Origin: JAYFNU01 sp034933305
GTDB taxonomy: Bacteria > Bacillota > Clostridia > Oscillospirales > Ruminococcaceae
NCBI GenBank assembly: GCA_034933305.1
Contig: JAYFNU010000009.1
Span: 1 to 30,490, forward strand
DNA length: 30,490 nucleotides
Reading direction: 5' to 3'
Under the pieces are notes generated by a model. That model was not told the DNA's origin. It was given only the letters and a program-made list of their open reading frames with translations, and did not search any database. Shown here piece after piece: positions 1-8,667 of the stretch (positions within the stretch are counted from its first letter, which is position 1; each line of letters begins with the position of its first letter). The position numbers were made by a program, and so were the translations under genes.

Positions 1-110
1 TTGTCGTCGGCGCCGGCCGGCGGGGACTTGCGCATCTATCATAAGCCTTTTTCAGCCGTATTTCAATTGTAGAGTCCGATCGTTAAACGAAACTTAAACG
101 GCGGGCATTC
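1..110. other. Window-edge sequence with no supportable gene
   Basis: Short open frames enter from the left edge: frame 1 stops at 70-72, and frame 3 stops at 42-44 after 13 codons. On the minus strand an ATG at 42 opens a frame running off the window edge (14 codons). None has enough sequence to recognise a product. The stretch before the TTGACA box at 111 is AT-richer than the coding DNA, so it is probably an intergenic region between an unseen gene and the riboswitch-controlled ATPase. Confidence 0.4.
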
Positions 111-139
111 TTGACAAAAAGTGCCGCGCATGCTACCAT
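111..139 (+). promoter_or_regulatory. Promoter of the Mn riboswitch/ATPase transcript
   Basis: A perfect -35 TTGACA lies at 111-116, followed after 17 bases by TACCAT at 134-139 (4 of 6 matches to TATAAT). A start near 146 would place the riboswitch aptamer at the very 5' end of the RNA, as expected for a transcriptional riboswitch. Confidence 0.65.
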
Positions 140-149
140 AAATTCGACA

Positions 150-253
150 ATCAGCCCGTGGGGGAGTAGTCGGCGCGCCGCCGCGCTTCAAGTCAACACG
201 CATGGCCGGCACTTTCGGTCTGGCTTGAATGAAATGACGAGACTCATGTGTAG
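150..253 (+). promoter_or_regulatory. yybP-ykoY (manganese) riboswitch aptamer
   Basis: The leader shows the conserved marks of the yybP-ykoY family: GGGGAGTAG at 160-168, a GTCAACA segment near 192-198, CCGGC near 206-210, and ACGAGACTCATG at 237-248. A helix of TTCAAG (187-192) with CTTGAA (224-229) closes the inner arm. The family is known to sense Mn2+ and to control exporters, including P-type ATPases such as Lactococcus YoaB. Here it precedes exactly such an ATPase. Recognition is by motif and context, not by a covariance search. Confidence 0.85.
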
Positions 254-296
254 TGGAAGCTTTAAATGCCGATGCTATGCACGGGTCTTCTTTATT
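239..296 (+). terminator. Riboswitch expression platform: terminator competing with the aptamer
   Basis: GAGACTCATGTGTAG at 239-253, which is the 3' end of the aptamer, can pair with CTATGCACGGGTCTT at 275-289. There are 14 of 15 pairs including GU pairs and one A-C mismatch. A short U-rich run (CTTTATT) follows. The two structures are mutually exclusive, because the same bases form the conserved GAGACTC part of the aptamer. The inferred logic is that bound Mn2+ holds the aptamer and allows read-through into the ATPase gene, while without metal the terminator forms. The U tract is imperfect, so some control could be translational. Confidence 0.65.
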
Positions 297-330
297 GTCG
301 TGAGCGAAACAAAACACCGGGGGAATGTAT

Positions 331-2973
331 ATGAAGTATTATTGTGAAGACGCGCGCACGGTCTTCGAGGCCGTCGGCGCGTCGCCGGACGGGCTGTCTT
401 CGGCGGAGGCCGAAAAGCGGCTGCGCGAAAACGGGCCGAACAAACTGGACGAGGCGAAAAAGACGCCGCTCGTCGTGCGCTTCTTCCAGCAGATGGCCGA
501 TCCGATGATCATCATCCTGCTCGTCGCCGCCGCCATCTCGGCGATCACCTCCGCCTATTCCGGCGAGAGCTCCGCAGACGTGTTCATCATTCTGGCGGTC
601 GTCGTCATCAACGCGGTGCTCGGCGTCTACCAGGAGAACAAGGCGGAAAAGGCCATCGAAGCGCTGCAGAAGATGGCCGCCGCGACGTCGAAGGTCCTGC
701 GGGACGGCCATGTCTGTTCCGTCCGCAGCGAGGAGCTCGTCGCCGGCGACGTCATCGTGCTCGAAGCGGGCGACGCCGTGCCCGCCGACGCGCGCATCAT
801 CGAGAGCGCCTCGATGAAGATCGAGGAGGCGGCGCTGACGGGCGAGAGCGTGCCGGTCGACAAGATCATCGCGCGGCTCGGCTGCGCGGACGACAGCGAG
901 GTGCCGCTGGGCGACCGCAGGAACATGTGCTATATGGGCAGCACCGTCGTGTACGGGCGCGGCCGCGCCGTCGTGACGGCCACGGGCATGGACACCGAGA
1001 TGGGCAGGATCGCCGACGCCATCGCCATGACCAGCGAGGAGCGCACGCCGCTGCAGCGCAAGCTCGCGCAGCTGAGCAAAACGCTGACATGGCTCGTGCT
1101 CGGCATCTGCGTCTTCATCTTCGGCTTCAGCCTGTGGCGCGCGGGCTCCCTCGACGGGACCGTCGTGCTCGACACCTTCATGATCGCGGTCAGCCTCGCG
1201 GTCGCGGCGATCCCCGAGGGGCTCGCCGCCGTCGTGACCATCGTTCTGTCCATCGGCGTGACGAACATGAGCAAGCGCAACGCCATCATCCGGCGGCTGA
1301 CGGCTGTCGAGACGCTCGGCTGCGCGCAGATCATCTGCTCCGACAAGACCGGCACGCTCACGCAGAACAGGATGACCGTCGTCGAGCATTACGGCGACGA
1401 CGAGCCCCTGCTCGCGACGGCGATGGCGCTGTGCTCCGACGCCGAGCTCGGCGAGGACAACGCCGCCGTCGGCGAGCCCACCGAGTGCGCGCTCGTCAAT
1501 TACGCATACAAGCTCGGCCTGCCGAAGACCGAGCTCAAGCAGGCGCAGCCCCGCGTGGGCGAGGCGCCCTTCGACAGCATCCGCAAGATGATGTCCACCG
1601 TCCACAAAAAGGACGGCGCCTATATCCAGTATACCAAGGGCGCGCCCGACGAAGTGCTCAAAAAATGCGATTGCTATTATAAAAACGGCGAGAAACTGCC
1701 GCTCGACGACGACGCGCGCAGGGGCATCCTCGCCGCCAACAAGGAAATGGCCGACAAGGCCCTGCGCGTGCTGCTCGCCGCGACGAAGAGCTACGACGCG
1801 CTGCCCGGGAACATGTCGCCCGAGGCGCTTGAAAACCACCTCTGCTTCGTCGGCCTCGTGGGCATGATCGACCCCGTGCGCGAGGAGGTCTTTGCCGCCA
1901 TCGAGGAGTGCCGCAGCGCGGGCATCCGCCCGATCATGATCACCGGCGATCACAAGGACACTGCCGTCGCCATCGCGATGCAGCTCGGCATCATCGACGA
2001 CCCGTCGCAGGCGATCACCGGCGCCGAGCTCAGCGACATCTCAGACGAGGACTTCCGCGACAGCGTCGACAACTACAGCGTCTACGCGCGCGTGCAGCCC
2101 GAGCACAAGACCCGCATCGTCAACGCCTGGAAGCAGCGCGGCTACATCACCGCGATGACGGGCGACGGCGTCAACGACGCGCCCTCCATCAAGAGCGCCG
2201 ACATCGGCGTGGGCATGGGCATCACCGGCACCGACGTGACGAAGAACGTCGCCGACATGGTGCTGTCCGACGACAACTTCGCGACCATCGTCGGCGCGGT
2301 CGAAGAGGGCCGCCGCATCTACGACAATATCCGCAAGGCCATCCAGTTCCTGCTCGCGTCGAACATGAGCGAGGTGCTGAGCATCTTCATGGCGACGCTC
2401 ATGGGCTTCACGATTCTCAAGCCCATCCACCTGCTGTGGATCAACCTCATCACCGACTGCTTCCCGGCGCTCGCGCTGGGCATGGAGAAGGCGGAGCCGC
2501 ACATCATGGACCGCCGCCCCCGCTCCTCCTCCGACGGCATCTTCGCGAACGGCGTCGGCGCGGACATCGCCTATCAGGGCGTGCTCGTGACGCTCGTCAC
2601 CCTCGCCGCCTATTTCATCGGGCACTTCATGGAAGCGGGCGTGTGGGAGATCACCAACAGCCCCGACGGCATGACGATGGCGTTCCTCACGCTGAGCATG
2701 GCGGAGATCTTCCACAGCTTCAATATGCGCAGCCAGCGCCTGAGCGTCTTCCGCCTCGGCAGCGAAAACCCCGCGCTGTGGGGCGCGTGCCTCGGCAGCC
2801 TCGCGCTGACGAGCGCCGTCATCTATATCCCCTTCCTGCGGGACGCCTTCAGCTTTGAAAAGATCAGCCTCGCGGAATACGCCGTGGCGATGGGCCTCGC
2901 GTTCAGCGTCATCCCGATCGTCGAAATCGTGAAATTCTTCCAGCGCGCCGCGGCGCGCCGCAGCAAAGCGTAA
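331..2973 (+). CDS. P-type cation-transporting ATPase (P2A, Ca2+/Mn2+ type)
   Basis: This is an integral-membrane ATP-driven cation pump of 880 aa. Visible domains are the N-terminal cation-ATPase segment, M1-M2 (about 48-100), the actuator motif LTGES (169-173), the M4 ion site AAIPEGL (292-298), the phosphorylation site DKTGTLT with Asp338, the hinge motif TGDGVNDAP, and M5 NMSE and M6 NLITD ion-site residues typical of SERCA/PMR1-like pumps. The ATG at 331 is preferred over 325 because the GGGGGA ribosome site at 319-324 would abut the earlier codon. The upstream yybP-ykoY riboswitch argues that the exported ion is Mn2+, perhaps also Ca2+. A terminator follows, so the gene is monocistronic. 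The family is certain; ion specificity is inferred from the leader. Confidence 0.93.
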   Translation: MKYYCEDARTVFEAVGASPDGLSSAEAEKRLRENGPNKLDEAKKTPLVVRFFQQMADPMIIILLVAAAISAITSAYSGESSADVFIILAVVVINAVLGVYQENKAEKAIEALQKMAAATSKVLRDGHVCSVRSEELVAGDVIVLEAGDAVPADARIIESASMKIEEAALTGESVPVDKIIARLGCADDSEVPLGDRRNMCYMGSTVVYGRGRAVVTATGMDTEMGRIADAIAMTSEERTPLQRKLAQLSKTLTWLVLGICVFIFGFSLWRAGSLDGTVVLDTFMIAVSLAVAAIPEGLAAVVTIVLSIGVTNMSKRNAIIRRLTAVETLGCAQIICSDKTGTLTQNRMTVVEHYGDDEPLLATAMALCSDAELGEDNAAVGEPTECALVNYAYKLGLPKTELKQAQPRVGEAPFDSIRKMMSTVHKKDGAYIQYTKGAPDEVLKKCDCYYKNGEKLPLDDDARRGILAANKEMADKALRVLLAATKSYDALPGNMSPEALENHLCFVGLVGMIDPVREEVFAAIEECRSAGIRPIMITGDHKDTAVAIAMQLGIIDDPSQAITGAELSDISDEDFRDSVDNYSVYARVQPEHKTRIVNAWKQRGYITAMTGDGVNDAPSIKSADIGVGMGITGTDVTKNVADMVLSDDNFATIVGAVEEGRRIYDNIRKAIQFLLASNMSEVLSIFMATLMGFTILKPIHLLWINLITDCFPALALGMEKAEPHIMDRRPRSSSDGIFANGVGADIAYQGVLVTLVTLAAYFIGHFMEAGVWEITNSPDGMTMAFLTLSMAEIFHSFNMRSQRLSVFRLGSENPALWGACLGSLALTSAVIYIPFLRDAFSFEKISLAEYAVAMGLAFSVIPIVEIVKFFQRAAARRSKA

Positions 2974-2981
2974 GACCGGCG

Positions 2982-3016
2982 GGCGCCCGCGCGAAGTTCG
3001 CGCGGGCGCCTTTTTT
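2982..3016 (+). terminator. Rho-independent terminator after the ATPase
   Basis: A perfect 14-bp inverted repeat (2982-2995 with 2997-3010) is followed by six T (3011-3016), directly after the ATPase stop codon. Confidence 0.92.
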
Positions 3017-3033
3017 CGGCGCCGCCGCCGTGG

Positions 3034-3039
3034 TATACT
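3034..3039 (+). promoter_or_regulatory. Probable -10 box of the TrxR-like gene
   Basis: TATACT at 3034-3039 lies 66 bases before the start codon. The position 17 bases upstream falls in the T tail of the previous terminator and gives only a poor -35 (TTTTTT), so this is a moderate call. Confidence 0.45.
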
Positions 3040-3104
3040 GTATGTGCGCCGATCACGGAAACCGGGCGGCGCTTTCGCTTAAAATGAAAAAAGGAGCGAG
3101 GAAT

Positions 3105-3965
3105 ATGTACGACGCATTGATCATCGGGCGCGGTCCGGCAGGCCTGTCGGCGGCGCTGTACCTGTGCAGGGCCAACCTGCGCGCGGCGGTCGTGGGCAAG
3201 GACGGCGGCGCGCTCGAAAAAGTGGAAAAGCTCGAGAATTATTTCGGCTTCGAGGCGCCGAACGACGGCCGCCGGCTGCTTGAAGCGGGCGCGCGGCAGG
3301 CGAAGGCCCTCGGCGCCGCGCTGATCGACGGCGAGGTCGTCGACCTTACCTGGGACGGCGTCTTCACCGCGACGCTCCAGCAGGGCGAAACACTGTCCGC
3401 CAAAGCGGTCATCCTCGCGACGGGCGCCGCGCGCGTCGCGCCGCCCATCCCGGGCGTCAGGGAATTTGAAGGGCGGGGCGTCAGCTACTGCGCGGTGTGC
3501 GACGCCTTCTTTTACAAGGGACGGCCCGTCGCGGTGCTCGGCGCGTCGGAATACGCGCTGCACGAGGCGCAGCATCTGCTGCCCGTGGCGGGCTCCGTGA
3601 CGCTGCTGACGAACGGGGCGCCGCTGACGGCGCAGTTCCCCGCCGCCGTCGCGGTCATCGACAGCAAGATCGAGGCGATCACCGGCGCGGAGACGGTCAC
3701 GGGCGCGCGGTTCGCTGACGGCTCGGCCGCGGCGTTCGAGGGGCTGTTCATCGCGCTCGGCACGGCGGGCGGCAAGGAGCTCGGCGCCAAGCTCGGCGCC
3801 ATGAGCGAGGGCAATTACCTGTCTGTCGGCGCCGACATGGCGACCACGGTGCCGGGACTCTTCGCGGCGGGCGACTGCATCGGCGGCGTGCTGCAGGTGT
3901 CGACGGCCGTCGGCGAGGGCGCGAAAGCCGCGCTGTCGGCCATCCAGTTCATCCGCAAAAACTGA
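3105..3965 (+). CDS. Thioredoxin-reductase-like flavoprotein, probably not NADPH-dependent
   Basis: A 286-aa soluble FAD protein of the thioredoxin reductase family, shorter than the usual 310 or so residues. The N-terminal dinucleotide motif is GRGPAG (8-13). The redox-active CAVC pair is Cys129/Cys132, and the C-terminal FAD motif GDC with STAVGEGAKAA lies at about 257-276. The second nucleotide-binding site is degenerate: the usual GxGxxA reads GASEYA (146-151), and no HRRxxxR, which grips the NADPH phosphate, follows (LLTNGAPLTA instead). Clostridia have ferredoxin-linked TrxR relatives (FFTR) with this kind of loss, so ferredoxin or another donor is plausible; this is inference. The ATG at 3105 follows AAGGAG (3091-3096). 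No thioredoxin gene is adjacent. Confidence 0.85.
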   Translation: MYDALIIGRGPAGLSAALYLCRANLRAAVVGKDGGALEKVEKLENYFGFEAPNDGRRLLEAGARQAKALGAALIDGEVVDLTWDGVFTATLQQGETLSAKAVILATGAARVAPPIPGVREFEGRGVSYCAVCDAFFYKGRPVAVLGASEYALHEAQHLLPVAGSVTLLTNGAPLTAQFPAAVAVIDSKIEAITGAETVTGARFADGSAAAFEGLFIALGTAGGKELGAKLGAMSEGNYLSVGADMATTVPGLFAAGDCIGGVLQVSTAVGEGAKAALSAIQFIRKN

Positions 3966-3975
3966 GCAGAACAAA

Positions 3976-4003
3976 GGGCGCCGGCACTGCCGGCGCCCTT
4001 TTT
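3976..4003. terminator. Bidirectional terminator between trxB-like gene and glpK
   Basis: An 11-bp perfect stem (3976-3986 with 3988-3998) has T5 on the right and AAA on the left. The genes on both sides converge here, so it can serve both strands. Confidence 0.88.
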
Positions 4004-4019
4004 ATGCTTTCCGCGGGCC

Positions 4020-5507
<1,488 letters not shown>

Positions 5508-5539
5508 GGTCCGTTCCCCCGTTCGCGTTCTTTTCTGTT

Positions 5540-5545
5540 ATTTTA
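5540..5545 (-). promoter_or_regulatory. Possible -10 box for glpK
   Basis: On the minus strand TAAAAT (plus-strand 5540-5545) lies 32 bases before the glpK start codon. The -35 position holds only TGTCAA. I see no clear catabolite-repression operator. Confidence 0.4.
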
Positions 5546-5609
5546 CCATAGAATTTCGGCGATTGACAGCGGCGCGGCGCAGGATTTTGCACAAAGATCG
5601 AAAAAGCCG

Positions 5610-5638
5610 TTGACAAAACCGAAAGCGCCGGGTATAAT
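5610..5638 (+). promoter_or_regulatory. Promoter of the T-box/metNIQ transcript
   Basis: Perfect consensus: TTGACA at 5610-5615, 17-base spacer, TATAAT at 5633-5638. Transcription would begin near 5645, just ahead of the T-box Stem I. Confidence 0.93.
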
Positions 5639-5644
5639 CGTGCC

Positions 5645-5889
5645 AATAACTTGCAAACCGGCTGTGAAGAGAAGAGTAGCACCGAACCGCGTCTCATAAG
5701 AGAGCCCGCGCATGCTGAAAGCGGGCAGACGAAGGCGGCGTGAACATGGTCTCCGAGCTGCGCGGCCGACGGAGAGATCCGCAGGCGGCGACGGGATCGC
5801 CCGTTACAGCGACAGAGTATATCGCAGCGATGCGCGTACTCGATGAGGCGTCCGCCGCGAGGCGCGCGCGAACCAGGGTGGTAACACGA
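5645..5889 (+). promoter_or_regulatory. T-box riboswitch, methionine (AUG) specifier
   Basis: The leader has the T-box parts in order. AGTA near the base of Stem I (about 5675-5678) comes first. AGAGAG then a GCCCGC/GCGGGC apical stem and GCTGAAA (5715-5721) form the distal T-loop module. The specifier loop is GTGAACATGG, with ATG at 5746-5748. The T-box proper, ACCAGGGTGGTAACACG, lies at 5872-5888. By family knowledge uncharged tRNA reads the specifier and its NCCA end pairs with the T-box, forming the antiterminator. An AUG codon predicts tRNA-Met, which agrees with the methionine importer genes downstream. I placed Stem I by eye. Confidence 0.92.
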
Positions 5890-5896
5890 GTGTCAG

Positions 5897-5933
5897 GCTC
5901 GTCCTTGTTGTACAGGGACGGGCTTTTATTTTT
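5897..5933 (+). terminator. T-box leader terminator
   Basis: An 11-bp hairpin (5897-5907 with 5913-5923, loop TTGTA) is followed by TTTTATTTTTT (5924-5933 plus). It lies immediately 3' of the T-box sequence and 21 bases before the metN start. It should end transcription when tRNA-Met is charged. Confidence 0.9.
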
Positions 5934-5954
5934 GTGTGAAAGAGGACGGAAAGC

Positions 5955-6986
5955 GTGATCGAACTCAGGGGCGTATCCAAAACATTCACTTCCGGGGACG
6001 GCAGCGTCGAGGCCTGCCGCGGCATCGACCTTTCGATCGCCGCGGGCGAGATCTTCGGCATCATCGGCAAGAGCGGCGCGGGAAAATCGACGCTCGTGCG
6101 CTGCATCAACCTCCTCGAGCGGCCGGATGCGGGCACCGTCACGGTCGACGGCGCCGAGCTCACGGCGCTGCCGGAAAAGGAGCTGCGCGCGCGCCGCAAG
6201 AAGATCGGCATGATCTTCCAGCACTTCAACCTGATGGACTCGCGCACCGTTTACGGCAACATCGCCTATCCGCTGCGCGGCGCGGGCCTCACAAAGCAGC
6301 AGGAGCGCGACCGGATCGAAGGCCTGCTCGAGCTCGTCGGGCTCGACGAAAAGGAGAACGCCTATCCCTCGCAGCTGTCCGGCGGGCAGAAGCAGCGCGT
6401 CGCCGTCGCCCGGGCGCTCGCGTGCGAGCCGTCGGTGCTGCTGTGCGACGAGTGCACCTCGGCGCTCGACCCCGGCACGACGGCCTCCATCCTCCGGCTC
6501 CTCAAGGAAGTCAACGCCCGGCTCGGCATCACCATCGTGCTCATCACGCACGAGATGGCCGTCGCGAAGGAGATCTGCGGCCGCATCGCCGTCATGGAGA
6601 ACGGCCGCATCGTCGAGACGGGCGAGACCGCCGACATCTTCGCGAATCCCGCCGCGCCGGCGACGCGCGAATTCCTCAGCGCCACCGATCTCACGGCCCA
6701 GGCGCGCGAGCTCATCGAGAGCGATTCGCCCGTGCTCAATACGGCGGAAGGCGCGATCCTGCTGCGGCTCAAATACGGCCGCTCGAGCGTCCGGCAGGCG
6801 GTCATCTCCGAGATCTCGCGCCGCTACGGCGTCGACGCGAGCATCCTGCTCGGCAACGTCGAAGTCGTCGGCGACACGACGCTCGGCAACCTCGTCATCT
6901 CGATGACGGGCACGAAGCAGAGCATGACCGACGCCGTGCGCTACCTGTCGGAGAACGACATTATCGTGGAGGTGCTCAAAAGATGA
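5955..6986 (+). CDS. metN: Methionine ABC importer, ATP-binding subunit MetN
   Basis: A 343-aa cytoplasmic ATPase of the MetNIQ methionine uptake system. Walker A is GKSGAGKST (38-46), the Q-loop FQHFNLM follows, the signature is LSGGQKQRVAVARAL, and Walker B is VLLCDE followed by CTSALDP. The residues after about 265 form the C-terminal NIL domain, which in this family binds methionine and inhibits uptake when it is plentiful. The GTG start at 5955 follows GAGGACGG and lies just after the T-box terminator. Overlaps metI by 4 bases (ATGA). Regulation is by the T-box, reading methionine charging. Length and domain order match the family. Confidence 0.96.
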   Translation: MIELRGVSKTFTSGDGSVEACRGIDLSIAAGEIFGIIGKSGAGKSTLVRCINLLERPDAGTVTVDGAELTALPEKELRARRKKIGMIFQHFNLMDSRTVYGNIAYPLRGAGLTKQQERDRIEGLLELVGLDEKENAYPSQLSGGQKQRVAVARALACEPSVLLCDECTSALDPGTTASILRLLKEVNARLGITIVLITHEMAVAKEICGRIAVMENGRIVETGETADIFANPAAPATREFLSATDLTAQARELIESDSPVLNTAEGAILLRLKYGRSSVRQAVISEISRRYGVDASILLGNVEVVGDTTLGNLVISMTGTKQSMTDAVRYLSENDIIVEVLKR

Positions 6987-7663
6987 CGGCTTTTCTCGAA
7001 AAGATCATCCCGAACGTCATGGAAAAGCTCCCCGTGCTCTGGGAGAGCATCGGGCAGACGCTCGTCATGGTGTTCGTGTCCGGGGCCATCGCCCTCGTGT
7101 TCGGTCTCGTCCTCGGCGTCGTGCTCACGGTCACGAAGCCCGGCGGCATCCTCGAGCACAAGGCGCTCTACGCCGTGCTCGACAAGATCATCAATCTCTT
7201 CCGCTCCATCCCCTTCATCATCCTCATCCCGATGATCATGCCGCTGTCCCGCGCGGTGCTCGGCACCGGCATCGGCACGAAGGGCGTCATCATCCCGCTC
7301 ATCATCGGCACCATCCCCTTCTTCTCGCGGCAGACCGAGAGCGCGCTCGCGGAGCTCGACGGCGGCGTCGTCGAAGCGGCCCAGTCGATGGGCGACAGCC
7401 CCTGGGAGATCATCTGGCACGTCTATCTGCGCGAGAGCATCCCCGGCCTCATGCGCGCGGTCACCATCACCTTCGTGAGCCTTGTGGGCCTGACCGCCAT
7501 GGCGGGCGCCATCGGCGGCGGCGGGCTCGGCGATTACGCCATCCGCTACGGCCACCAGCGCCACCAGACCGACGTCATCTACGTCTGCGTCATCCTGATA
7601 TTGATTCTCATCACCGCCATCCAAAGCGTGGGGGAATTGATCATAAAAAAAACAAAGCACTGA
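6983..7663 (+). CDS. metI: Methionine ABC importer, permease MetI
   Basis: A 226-aa inner-membrane permease with about five hydrophobic helices. The ABC-docking EAA loop is visible as EAAQSMGDSPWEIIWHVYL, and the family's GAIGGGGLGDYAIRYGHQR segment lies near the C-terminus. The frame is open far upstream, but ATG 6983 is the start because it overlaps the metN stop in ATGA and is preceded by GGAGGTG at 6968-6974. It pairs with MetN and receives methionine from MetQ. Confidence 0.95.
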   Translation: MTAFLEKIIPNVMEKLPVLWESIGQTLVMVFVSGAIALVFGLVLGVVLTVTKPGGILEHKALYAVLDKIINLFRSIPFIILIPMIMPLSRAVLGTGIGTKGVIIPLIIGTIPFFSRQTESALAELDGGVVEAAQSMGDSPWEIIWHVYLRESIPGLMRAVTITFVSLVGLTAMAGAIGGGGLGDYAIRYGHQRHQTDVIYVCVILILILITAIQSVGELIIKKTKH

Positions 7664-7682
7664 AAAGAAAGGAAAGAAAATC

Positions 7683-8522
7683 ATGAAAAAGCTTCTTGCC
7701 ATCGCGCTCATCCTCACGCTGGCGCTGTCCTTCGCGGCGTGCGGGAGCAAGACCGAAGAGACCCAGCAGACCGGCGACACCGCCGCCAAGCAGACCGTCG
7801 TCAAGCTCGGCGTCATCGGCGAAAACAACGAGTACTGGCAGCCCGTCGTCGACGAGCTCGCGAAGGAGGGCGTGACGCTCCAATTCGTCACCTTCTCCGA
7901 CTACTCGCTGCCCAACAAGGCCCTCGCCGACGGCGAGATCGACCTCAACGCCTTCCAGCACTACAAGTACTTCAACAACGAGTGCGCCACGCAGGGATAC
8001 GACCTCGTGGCCATCGGCGAGACCGTCATCGCGCCGCTGTCCCTGTACAGCGACTACATCAAGGACATCAGCGAGATCAAGGACGGCGACAAGATCGCCA
8101 TCGCGAGCGACTCCACCAACGGCGGCCGCGCCATCAAGCTGCTCGAGAGCCTCGGCTTCCTCGAGGTCGACCCGTCTGTCGGCTGGGTGCCGTCCGTCAG
8201 CGACATCACGAAGTACAACGTCAAGATCGAGCTCGTCGAGCTCGAAGCGAGCAACATCCCCGCCGCGCTGCCCGACGTGACCGCCGCGTTCATCAACGGC
8301 GCCGTCGCCATCGACGCCGGCCTCAAGCCCAACGAGGACGCCATCTACATGGAAAAGCAGGAGGAGGGCAGCGAGAACCCCTACATCAACATCATCGCCG
8401 CCCGCGCCGAGGATGCGAACAACGAGCTGTACCTGCACATCGTCGACCTGTTCCGCTCCGATGCGGTCGCGAAGATCATCAACGAACAGTACGGCGGCGC
8501 GCTCGTTCCCGTCTGGGAATGA
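7683..8522 (+). CDS. metQ: Methionine-binding lipoprotein MetQ
   Basis: A 279-aa extracellular substrate-binding lipoprotein (NlpA family). The signal peptide MKKLLAIALILTLALSFAAC ends in a lipobox with Cys20 as the lipidation site. The mature part has the family pattern VVKLGVIGENNEYW near 40-53, FSDYSLPNKALADGEIDLNAF, and IAIASDSTNGGRA with a substrate-contact region. It lies 19 bases after metI with its own AAAGGAAAG site and is the last gene of the operon. The substrate is inferred as methionine (L or D) from the T-box and MetN NIL domain; related NlpA proteins can bind peptides or other amino acids. Confidence 0.94.
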   Translation: MKKLLAIALILTLALSFAACGSKTEETQQTGDTAAKQTVVKLGVIGENNEYWQPVVDELAKEGVTLQFVTFSDYSLPNKALADGEIDLNAFQHYKYFNNECATQGYDLVAIGETVIAPLSLYSDYIKDISEIKDGDKIAIASDSTNGGRAIKLLESLGFLEVDPSVGWVPSVSDITKYNVKIELVELEASNIPAALPDVTAAFINGAVAIDAGLKPNEDAIYMEKQEEGSENPYINIIAARAEDANNELYLHIVDLFRSDAVAKIINEQYGGALVPVWE

Positions 8523-8550
8523 CCCGTCCGGCCTGCTGCCGCAATCAAAA

Positions 8551-8585
8551 AATCGGGGGCGCGCAAGCGTCCCCGATTTTTTTTT
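8551..8585 (+). terminator. Terminator of the metNIQ operon
   Basis: A 12-bp stem (8551-8562 with 8567-8578, one GU pair) is capped by a GCAA tetraloop (8563-8566) and followed by a run of T to 8585. Confidence 0.93.
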
Positions 8586-8594
8586 GACACCCGC

Positions 8595-8623
8595 TTTACA
8601 AGGCGCCCGCCGCATGGTAGAAT
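8595..8623 (+). promoter_or_regulatory. Promoter of bioY
   Basis: TTTACA (8595-8600), 17 bases, TAGAAT (8618-8623). The RNA would start near 8630 and carry the small inverted repeat GCGCGCC/GGCGCGC (about 8635-8651) just before the ribosome site. No BirA-type TTGTTAAC palindrome is visible. Confidence 0.75.
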
Positions 8624-8667
8624 CAGTCCATTCGCGCGCCGTCGGCGCGCCATGAAAGGGAATCGCC

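Noticed and set aside
1..44. Frame-3 reading VVGAGRRGLAHLS and minus ATG at 42
   Set aside because: Too short at the window edge to tell a gene end or start from chance.
292..1953. Long minus-strand open frame opposite the P-type ATPase (and similar long antisense frames, e.g. at 4392-5699, 9679-12183, 13729-15510, 27837-30248)
   Set aside because: They lie opposite clearly recognised genes, have Arg/Asp/His/Val-rich products typical of reverse-frame reading of GC-rich codons, and lack ribosome sites and recognisable domains.
5563..5568. TTGACA on the plus strand upstream of the T-box promoter
   Set aside because: No -10 box follows at a suitable distance; the promoter at 5610-5638 is perfect.
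5740..5958. Plus-strand ORF starting with GTG at 5740
   Set aside because: It lies wholly inside the T-box leader, and its first codons are the specifier loop. It is an RNA element, not a gene.
8584..8589. TTGACA as -35 of bioY
   Set aside because: It overlaps the T tract of the metQ terminator and is 28 bases from the TAGAAT box. TTTACA at 8595-8600 has the correct 17-base spacing.
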